Source of the DNA: Nanobdellota archaeon
GTDB lineage: Archaea; Nanobdellota; Nanobdellia; Parvarchaeales; Parvarchaeaceae
DNA length: 28,372 nucleotides
Direction: 5' to 3'
Assembly (NCBI GenBank): GCA_021818905.1
Contig: JAKASS010000011.1
Coordinates: 1-28,372 of the forward strand
Both the position numbers and the translations under genes were made by a program. Shown here piece by piece: positions 22,841 through 28,372 of the stretch (positions are counted from its first letter, which is position 1; every line of letters starts with the position of its first letter). Under the pieces are notes generated by a model. The model was not told the origin of the DNA. It made no database searches and worked only from the letters and a program-made list of their open reading frames with translations.

Positions 22841-23057
22841 AGTGCAGCACATATAAATATAATTCTCCCCCAGTACCTCCGAAAGCGCCATACAAAAGCA
22901 CGTTCAGGTCCTGGATACCGCCCCTATCCCAACAAAGTATTCCATGATGTTTAATCTCGTTGATAAATTTAAAACCTTTAATCTAAAGAAATCGGCTTAC
23001 CAGAGAACGTAGATCGTAGCCATTGCTAAGGCAAAAATAAACTTCTTAATAAAATTG
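22841..23057. other. spacer between tRNA-Cys and transposase B
   Basis: Holds the TATA box of the tRNA (22851-22860) and nothing else recognised. The downstream end of the IS4-type element probably lies near 23055, since TGTTAGCCACCA resembles TGCTAGCCTCCA at the equivalent end of copy A. Confidence 0.35.
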
Positions 23058-24608
23058 TTAGCCACCAAAGTCTTCTTTTATGGACATTAAGATCGTACCG
23101 AACTGTTTAGCGCTTACTAAAGTCTTACCAGCACGAAGGCCGAGAAATGCAATGACTAACATATCGACGAAAAGCCATAAATTATACAGAACTACGGACA
23201 GCATAAAATAGAAATACCGTATCAGATAATTTCTTGACGTAGTCTTGCCTCTGAACGCGAGAGCCTTGACACGATAGCCAGTCTCTATTTGCCAGCGTTT
23301 TCTATAAAGATTAGCTATCTCTTTAGCGAACATTACGTCATTTGCATTTAGGTCCATATTAGTGACAAAACCATGCCGTTTATGCTCTTCTTCTACCATA
23401 ATCAGATTGTAACTGCAATCTGACATCTTGCAGTCCTTTACAATAAATGGCGGTTTTAGTCCTCTGGCATTTGAAACAGCCTTGGTATTGTCTTTCGTAG
23501 GAATTATGAAGGTTACGCCAAGCTTCTTGAGTCTGTTTATGCATTCAGCAGAAAGAAAACCCCTATCAAGATAGGCTCTGTTTATGCGTACCCTCTCTTT
23601 TGCATAGTTTATCAGTTCCTCGACTTGATTTGTTTGATTATCCAGCGAAGAGACCGGCAAAGCAAGGAGCGTAAACCTTTCTCCACGCTCGACTATGTCT
23701 AGAGTAATGAATTTAAAGCACCAAGTGGTCCCGCGTTCGGGCTTTTTGCCGACCACTATAGGGTCACTATGATCACCATAATAGAACCATTCTGTCGAGT
23801 CTATGGCTACGTCGACTTTCCTGTCGATGATTAGCCCAGAACGCTTGGCTAGCTTGAATACGGTATCGAATATCTTCATAAAAACTCCTCTCAATTCGTC
23901 AAAATCTCCGGTCTTTTTCAAATGATAAAAAAGTGTATCCGAGTTTGGGACTCTATGGTTTCTCAGCAGATTAAGTGTCTTTGAGCCGTTTTCCGCGAAA
24001 TCCTGTGTAAGCGCTATGTGGATAAGCAAGTCAAGCAGGTCCGAATCCTTAAAAAAAGCATTTTTATGCATGTCAAATCTAAGCCTTTTTAACAATAGCC
24101 GCTTTACTTCAGCACAGAGCTCTTCCGTACGTTTAGTCTTCCTATCTAGGATAGTCTTATCGCAGACGGTTTCGTTTTTGGCAGTCGTCTTCCTTTGCAT
24201 TATTTCTCTATCTAAGACGATGCCAGTTTTATCTGCGATGTCTTCTATAGTTTTAACTACGAACTCGACCAGTTCTTTATCTTCTTGTGTAAGCTTCTTG
24301 TTTACAAAGTATTCTATACTCCTTCTGTCAGGGGCTCTTAGTTTGTCGTCAGAATCTCTACAGAACCCGAGCGCAACCGCATCATCTGGATGTTTGCGTA
24401 AGAATTTGGCAAGCTTTACATGAGAGCTAATTTCTTTAAGCTTTGAGAACACAAGAAGCTTTAGCATGGAGTCACTAGAAAATATAGTTCTAAGACTTAT
24501 ACATTCTTCTAGTGTAATGAAGTTAAGAATATTTGATATCGTTAACTTAGATTCGCCCTTCTTAATCGCGAGATATATCTGCTTCCTTAGCAAAACAAGA
24601 TTGTCCAT
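23058..24608 (-). CDS. IS4-superfamily DDE transposase (copy B)
   Basis: 516 aa. D270 (VDVAIDSTEWFYYGD), D348 (RAYLDRGFLS) and E442 in YRKRWQIETGYR reproduce the IS4 Y-(2)-R-(3)-E signature. The KPERGT(T/S)WCFKFIT block and FRGKTTSRNYLIRYFYFMLS tail align with copy A (15404-16957) at about the same positions, but many residues differ, so these are two separate members of a group. The frame is intact. An AT-rich imperfect palindrome lies just before the ATG (24609-24645), as in copy A. Together the two genes bracket the 17-22.6 kb defence-like block in the same orientation. Confidence 0.88.
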   Translation of the reverse strand: MDNLVLLRKQIYLAIKKGESKLTISNILNFITLEECISLRTIFSSDSMLKLLVFSKLKEISSHVKLAKFLRKHPDDAVALGFCRDSDDKLRAPDRRSIEYFVNKKLTQEDKELVEFVVKTIEDIADKTGIVLDREIMQRKTTAKNETVCDKTILDRKTKRTEELCAEVKRLLLKRLRFDMHKNAFFKDSDLLDLLIHIALTQDFAENGSKTLNLLRNHRVPNSDTLFYHLKKTGDFDELRGVFMKIFDTVFKLAKRSGLIIDRKVDVAIDSTEWFYYGDHSDPIVVGKKPERGTTWCFKFITLDIVERGERFTLLALPVSSLDNQTNQVEELINYAKERVRINRAYLDRGFLSAECINRLKKLGVTFIIPTKDNTKAVSNARGLKPPFIVKDCKMSDCSYNLIMVEEEHKRHGFVTNMDLNANDVMFAKEIANLYRKRWQIETGYRVKALAFRGKTTSRNYLIRYFYFMLSVVLYNLWLFVDMLVIAFLGLRAGKTLVSAKQFGTILMSIKEDFGG

Positions 24609-24659
24609 ACTATTAACTTATCTAATAAATTAATGGTTAGTATAATATATAAACGTTAC

Positions 24660-24685
24660 GCTTATATATTAAATCGATAATATAT
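24660..24685 (+). promoter_or_regulatory. TATA-like promoter of wHTH gene
   Basis: CTTATATATTAAATCGATAA lies 11-30 bp before the ATG at 24691. No SD, so a leaderless transcript is likely. Confidence 0.45.
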
Positions 24686-24690
24686 GTATT

Positions 24691-24972
24691 ATGACACTTT
24701 CAAAAGACCAGATTCCAGCATGGGTAACAAAAAGATACGCATTGTTGTGGAAACGATTTGGAGTTACTAAGTTTACTTTTAGTGAGGCGGTAAAATCTTT
24801 AAATGATGATGGTAAATTTGTAAGCGTATTACTTTCTGATTTAAAGAAATTAGGTTGGGTTAAGATAGAACTAGATCATAATGATTCAAGAAGAAGAGTA
24901 TACCAACTTAGCCCGATAAATGAAGTGTCTAGTGGCATCTTAAAATCGGCATTCGGCGGCGAAATAAGGTAG
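24691..24972 (+). CDS. small winged-helix protein, probable regulator of AN1/propeller gene
   Basis: 93 aa. WVTKRYALLWKRFGVTKFTF, then SEAVKSLNDD, then VLLSDLKKLGWVKIELDHND, then a wing RRRVYQL. This order (start helix, FT..EA..LN.D, LL..L...GWV, D.R.R.Y.L) is that of a MarR/HTH-type domain common in archaea. The gene ends 8 bp before the AN1 protein on the same strand, so the two form an operon and it may control it. No sensor domain; class is clear, regulon unknown. Confidence 0.7.
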   Translation: MTLSKDQIPAWVTKRYALLWKRFGVTKFTFSEAVKSLNDDGKFVSVLLSDLKKLGWVKIELDHNDSRRRVYQLSPINEVSSGILKSAFGGEIR

Positions 24973-24980
24973 ATAATTTT

Positions 24981-26921
24981 ATGAGTAATAAATGTGACTT
25001 TTGTGGAAAGCGAGAGGAATACTCTCTACTATTTAAATGCCGTCGTTGCGGCGGTCAGTTTTGTTCTGAACATAGGTTACCAGAAAACCACGATTGTCCA
25101 GTTCTGGCAAAAGAAAAAGCGAAAATTAATAAACCCGGAGGCGACATTTTCAGTAGAGTTTATCATGGCTTTGAAGACCAAATAAGCCCCCAGAATCTTA
25201 ACTTACATAGTCTTAAAACTAAAAATATGCATATAAAATCCTATAAGGAGCAGATAAATTCGTATAAAAAATCTAAGATTTTCAAGTTGTCTGCATTTAA
25301 TTTATTCGTTTTAATCGATATAATTATTTTTGTGATATTATTAGTTTCCATATTTTTGCCGTCAATTTTTTATGGTTTAGGCGGAAGTAGTAATAGCAAT
25401 CCGCTTTTTATATATGGTACGAATACTAGCGGTGCTTATGTTTATACACTGAACACAAACACAAATCAAATAACAAATGTATTGAAATGGAATTCTTCTT
25501 TAATTGGAGTACCAATTGTAACTAATGATGAAAACATTTACAATGGAAGCATTTACGCTACAAATCTATATGCACAGTTATTAGTGCTACGGAATGGGAC
25601 GTTTAACCCAATAAACATCGGAGGCTTTTTAAGAGCCTATGCAACCGCAGGAAAGAATCTTTATGTCACTATCGACACGGGTTATGCTAATCAAACAATC
25701 GAAGTAATAAATCCAATTAATAATGAAATAACTCAGCGTATACCAATTACTACACCAATATGGGGGCTTTATCCTGGTAAAGGAATTTTATACGCCGTAG
25801 TGGGAAGTTCGATTTATTCTAATCCCTCGATACTAATCATAAACACAACAACTAATAAACAGATAGGTGAGTTCGGGTTACCGGCGGGCACGATCACCAA
25901 CGTAAATAACGCTTTTTCCGCAGGTCTAAATAATACCTTTTTAGTTGGAACAGCTATTGGAAATTTGACTTATTTAACGGCGCCTTCGGGAAATGTAATC
26001 TGGAAAACGAGTCTGCCGAATCAACCAAGTTTAATTGCTCAGGCCCCAAGTGGCAATATTTACGTGCTAACTACTGATATATCTAGTATATCTAGTCCTA
26101 TTTTATTTGGTAAGAATGTTTATGTAGTAAATTCGTTAACTGGTGCAGTTTCTGCTATAAATCCGCCCCCATCTGTTGCGGAGTACAGCCAGGCGATTGG
26201 AGTAGCGTTCCCAAATGCGAATTATGTTTATTTAGTATACCAAAACTCCTCTCAGTCGAAGCGGTTTAGTTCGTTCATATCCATTGTTGATATCCACTCA
26301 AATTCTATTTCCTCCATTATTCCGCTCTCTTTCGCTGCTAGTTACATAATATCGCAGGCCACAAATTCTTTACCTTACAATGCGGGACTTGGTTCATGGT
26401 TATTAGTAATTTTCATTGCTTTGACTGCGATACTTTTCTTTATCAAAAATCGAAATATGATTAAACGAGACTTGCTGCTTATAATTGTATTTATCGCGAG
26501 TTTTTTAGTGTTCTATTTCGCAGGAGCCGATTTAATTTCTTCGATAATATTTGGCTTTGAAACGACGCTTTTCCCAATTTTCCTGAGACTCGTTGGGAGA
26601 ATCGATATGCATAACATCACACCTGTTAGTAGTTCAGTCACCAAAACTTATGGCCATATAGGAAGACAAAATGTTGGTTTAAGATCTATTACAAGAAGCG
26701 GGTTTACTTTAGAGCACCGTAGAGTTGCAAGTATAGCCGCCGTGCTGATAATTTTAGGGGGATTAGTTGCTGCCATTGCATTCTTTTCTAGCTTTGGGAC
26801 GTATAATTCTCCGATACAAAACCCCATACCATATTATTATGTTACGTATTTTGGATTAGAAATCTGTTTTATTGGCATGTTAATAGCGTTAAAATATCGA
26901 ATGAAGGCAGGACTATTTTAG
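24981..26921 (+). CDS. AN1 zinc finger + extracytoplasmic beta-propeller + multi-TM protein
   Basis: 646 aa. Residues 5-39 are a complete AN1 finger: C5-x2-C8...C20-x2-C23-x4-C28-x2-H31-x5-H37-x-C39. A charged linker is followed by a membrane helix (~102-125, LFVLIDIIIFVILLVSIF). Residues ~130-465 are beta-rich with repeated Asn/Thr-rich strands (AYVYTLNTNTNQITNVL, LYVTIDTGYANQTIEVI, IYVLTTDISS, YVVNSLTGAVSAINP) spaced like YVTN/NHL propeller blades. The C-terminal ~180 residues have four or more further helices, with WLLVIFIALTAILFF, LIIVFIASFLVFYFAG and VASIAAVLIILGGLVAAIA. AN1 fingers fused to membrane domains are known in archaea, but I have not seen one with a propeller between. Confidence 0.75.
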   Translation: MSNKCDFCGKREEYSLLFKCRRCGGQFCSEHRLPENHDCPVLAKEKAKINKPGGDIFSRVYHGFEDQISPQNLNLHSLKTKNMHIKSYKEQINSYKKSKIFKLSAFNLFVLIDIIIFVILLVSIFLPSIFYGLGGSSNSNPLFIYGTNTSGAYVYTLNTNTNQITNVLKWNSSLIGVPIVTNDENIYNGSIYATNLYAQLLVLRNGTFNPINIGGFLRAYATAGKNLYVTIDTGYANQTIEVINPINNEITQRIPITTPIWGLYPGKGILYAVVGSSIYSNPSILIINTTTNKQIGEFGLPAGTITNVNNAFSAGLNNTFLVGTAIGNLTYLTAPSGNVIWKTSLPNQPSLIAQAPSGNIYVLTTDISSISSPILFGKNVYVVNSLTGAVSAINPPPSVAEYSQAIGVAFPNANYVYLVYQNSSQSKRFSSFISIVDIHSNSISSIIPLSFAASYIISQATNSLPYNAGLGSWLLVIFIALTAILFFIKNRNMIKRDLLLIIVFIASFLVFYFAGADLISSIIFGFETTLFPIFLRLVGRIDMHNITPVSSSVTKTYGHIGRQNVGLRSITRSGFTLEHRRVASIAAVLIILGGLVAAIAFFSSFGTYNSPIQNPIPYYYVTYFGLEICFIGMLIALKYRMKAGLF

Positions 26922-27042
26922 ATTCAAAGGTTTACAACCTAAAGAAGATAAGGGAATGCAAGATTTACAAAGTGCGAATCCGCAATTCGGTATTAAATGT
27001 TTAAAAATAATAAAAGTTATTTAATAACACGGATGTTACAGT

Positions 27043-27162
27043 TTGGACGTCGCATCAAAAGGCAAATACAAACTACTTAGCTTAATTTATGGCCTATTCG
27101 TTTTAGATGTTCTAACGGTAATAGGCACCACTATAAATTTACTCAACAGAGAAGATATTTAA
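27043..27162 (+). CDS. possible 39-aa single-pass membrane microprotein
   Basis: TTG at 27043, stop TAA 27160-27162. Translation: short basic head (DVASKGKYK), one hydrophobic helix (LLSLIYGLFVLDVLTVIGTT) and a polar tail (INLLNREDI). TTATTTAATAAC (27017-27028) lies about 20-25 bp upstream as a TATA candidate. The 3' end overlaps the reading frame of the IS5 transposase by 4 bp. A non-ATG start and no homologue make this uncertain. Confidence 0.35.
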   Translation: MDVASKGKYKLLSLIYGLFVLDVLTVIGTTINLLNREDI

Positions 27163-28073
27163 TCTTTGTCTAGCATTCGGCTCTGTAGAAATCCTATGAT
27201 AATAATATAAGCAAGCTGTATGCATCGCCGGATGTCGTAGACTACGTCGATCACCTTCACTTCCTTAAGCTTGTTCAGATGCAGCCTGCTGCTCAAGGTG
27301 GAGCCGAACTTCCTCTTCTCCACGGAGTTGACGGTCTCCACGATGCTTCGTTTATGGTACTCGTCAAGTGGAAAAGATGCTTTCATCAGCTTCCTCCATC
27401 TTCCCCTGGTCTTCCATATCGGAACGCCTTCATTCCTTGCAGGAATGATCGATCCTGCGTGAAGACGCTCTCTTGCGAACCTATGATTTCTCTCCGAATC
27501 GTATCCTTTATCAGCCAGTATCTTATCGATCTTTACCATTTCGGCGGCTTTCTTCATGAGCGGTCTGAAGGTCTTATTGTCGCTTTCATACCTTCGGTTG
27601 GAGGAGGAAACGGCTATCGCTTCCGTCTTCGGGTCTACGACGATGGGATGCTTGGTAAACACCTTTCTACGCAGTTCTTCGCCTATCCTCCACAAGTAAT
27701 GGTAGGAAGCATTGCGTTCTTCGTATCCAGTGGAGTCTATGGCGGCGTCCATTCTTCTTATCCCGAACAGTCCGAACGCCAAGGACAGCATCGCGTCCCA
27801 TACTCGCAGCGGTATCCGTTTGAAGAATCTCTGCAGTGTCGTATAATGAGGGACTTTATCGAAGTCAAACAATCCCTTGAGCTCTTCCAGCTCGTCTACG
27901 ACGTCCCGATAAGGCTTTCTCTCGTGTCTCATCAGGCAGATGCACGCGGCAAGCTGTGGCTGCGTGTAGGTCTTCTTGGAGAACTTGTTCGAGAATGGCG
28001 ACAACGCCCTCCTCGCTATGCCCAATACGATGGACGCAAATCTTTTATAGTAAGGACTCCCATTTTTATTCAT
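27159..28073 (-). CDS. IS5-like DDE transposase
   Basis: 304 aa from ATG 28073, preceded by AAAGAGGTG as SD; a GTG at 28079 would add two residues. DDE triad, numbered from the GTG: D115 (DAAIDSTGY), D190 (ILADKGYDSE), E248 (SIVETVNSVEKR). The N-terminal helix-rich DNA-binding part (QPQLAACICLMRHE, then FKRIPLRVWDAM) is typical of IS5 group enzymes. The stop lies outside the element: the last residues (GFLQSRM) are encoded by the left inverted repeat and the final few come from flanking DNA, so this insertion made a slightly longer C-terminus. Frame intact, so possibly active. Confidence 0.9.
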   Translation of the reverse strand: MNKNGSPYYKRFASIVLGIARRALSPFSNKFSKKTYTQPQLAACICLMRHERKPYRDVVDELEELKGLFDFDKVPHYTTLQRFFKRIPLRVWDAMLSLAFGLFGIRRMDAAIDSTGYEERNASYHYLWRIGEELRRKVFTKHPIVVDPKTEAIAVSSSNRRYESDNKTFRPLMKKAAEMVKIDKILADKGYDSERNHRFARERLHAGSIIPARNEGVPIWKTRGRWRKLMKASFPLDEYHKRSIVETVNSVEKRKFGSTLSSRLHLNKLKEVKVIDVVYDIRRCIQLAYIIIIGFLQSRMLDKD

Positions 28074-28144
28074 AAGCACCTCTTTTTTTGTTTATTTCTT
28101 ATAATCATCAAGGAGGTGCTTACTTTAGAGGATTTCTACAGAGC
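27179..28144 (-). mobile_element. IS5-like insertion sequence, complete
   Basis: Bounded by perfect 17-bp inverted repeats: GGCTCTGTAGAAATCCT (27179-27195) and AGGATTTCTACAGAGCC (28128-28144), giving 966 bp. I see no clear target duplication at the edges (flanks AGCATTC and CTGGGAA). It carries one gene, on the minus strand. Confidence 0.85.
28128..28144 (+). repeat. IS5-like inverted repeat, upstream end
   Basis: AGGATTTCTACAGAGCC, inverted copy of 27179-27195 and identical to 405-421. Confidence 0.85.
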
Positions 28145-28234
28145 CCTGGGAAAATATTCCGTTGCATAACTCAGTGATGACCTTATAAATCATCATAGCG
28201 ATCCTCCTTTCTTTGCGTCGTCGACGCATCTGCG

Positions 28235-28372
28235 TCAGACTTTCAACAACGAGTCATACGACAGCAGCTTCAGGGTCATCTCGTTCTTCACCTTCTTCCA
28301 TACACGGGAGGACGCGTAGTCCCCATATACCCGTTTGAAGGCGGAAAAGAAGGATTCCACGAGCCATCTTCT
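28235..28372 (-). CDS. IS5-type transposase C-terminus, cut by window end
   Basis: 45 codons read in from the window edge: RRWLVESFFSAFKRVYGDY, then ASSRVWKKVKNEMTLKLLSYDS. The WLVES.FSAFKR.(Y/F)G.Y block carries the catalytic Glu and belongs to a subgroup of IS5 transposases different from the one at 27159-28073. Stop TGA at 28235-28237. A hairpin GCGTCGTCGACGC (28215-28227) follows. The N-terminal part lies beyond the window, so whether it is intact cannot be told. Confidence 0.75.
   Translation of the reverse strand, partial: RRWLVESFFSAFKRVYGDYASSRVWKKVKNEMTLKLLSYDSLLKV

Noticed and set aside
15154-22885. 15-bp direct repeat CAGTACCTCCGAAAG at 15154-15168 and 22871-22885, roughly bracketing the island and near a tRNA, as att sites
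   Set aside because: With about 4x10^8 position pairs in the window, one chance 15-mer match is not rare (about 0.4 expected for even composition). The second copy is upstream of the tRNA, not in its 3' end where att sites usually lie, and no integrase gene is present.
27279-28169. 296-aa plus-strand frame opposite the IS5 transposase
   Set aside because: It is the antisense shadow of an intact DDE transposase, with no recognisable motif.
1-28372. CRISPR array
   Set aside because: No series of evenly spaced 25-40 bp repeats was found; the repeats present are pairs or IS ends.

Overview
This window looks archaeal. Many genes start at or close to the predicted transcript start, with an AT-rich TATA-like box about 25 bp upstream. 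There is an intron-containing tRNA-Cys, an archaeal zinc-ribbon microprotein, a Hel308-type helicase remnant and an AN1 zinc-finger protein. A stand-alone b-type cytochrome, a DoxD/DoxX-like membrane protein and a gene cluster resembling conserved unknowns of candidate-phyla prokaryotes would fit a small acidophile or DPANN/ARMAN-type archaeon. That taxonomic guess is inference; no marker here settles it.

Layout. Positions 1-906 hold two transposase remnants (IS5-like and IS630-like). A 368-bp segment at 928-1295 recurs without a mismatch at 12469-12836. Between the copies lie an MNT/HEPN toxin-antitoxin pair (1428-2440), a minus-strand operon of a glycoprotein-like surface protein and a membrane-anchored winged-helix regulator (2611-4468), cytochrome b (4677-6119), and a decayed stretch at 6256-8705. 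The decayed stretch holds an ISAzo13-like fragment, an intact SDR, a flavin oxidoreductase with an internal amber codon, a truncated YdjC-like deacetylase, a glycosyltransferase scrap, a ~100-bp inverted-repeat element and a frameshifted Hel308 fragment. Next come a membrane wHTH regulator (8891-9517) and a tight five-gene operon of unknown membrane and extracytoplasmic proteins (9617-12460).

After the second repeat copy are a glycosyltransferase C-terminus, the DoxD-like gene, a second SDR (13950-14750) and a gene-poor 460-bp stretch.

Positions 15404-24608 form an island bounded by two related but distinct IS4-superfamily transposase genes. It holds a zinc-ribbon microprotein, a three-gene operon (small DNA-binding-like protein, Panacea-like protein, PD-(D/E)XK-like protein), a divergent endonuclease with two tandem nuclease-like domains, two tandem D12-class adenine methyltransferases overlapped by a triple-HTH protein, and tRNA-Cys. 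The endonuclease and two methyltransferases read best as a Type II restriction-modification system with an asymmetric target, one methylase per strand.

The right end has a wHTH regulator followed by an AN1 zinc-finger/beta-propeller/multi-TM protein (24691-26921), a possible 39-aa membrane microprotein, an IS5-like element that looks complete (27179-28144) and the C-terminus of another IS5-like transposase cut by the window edge.
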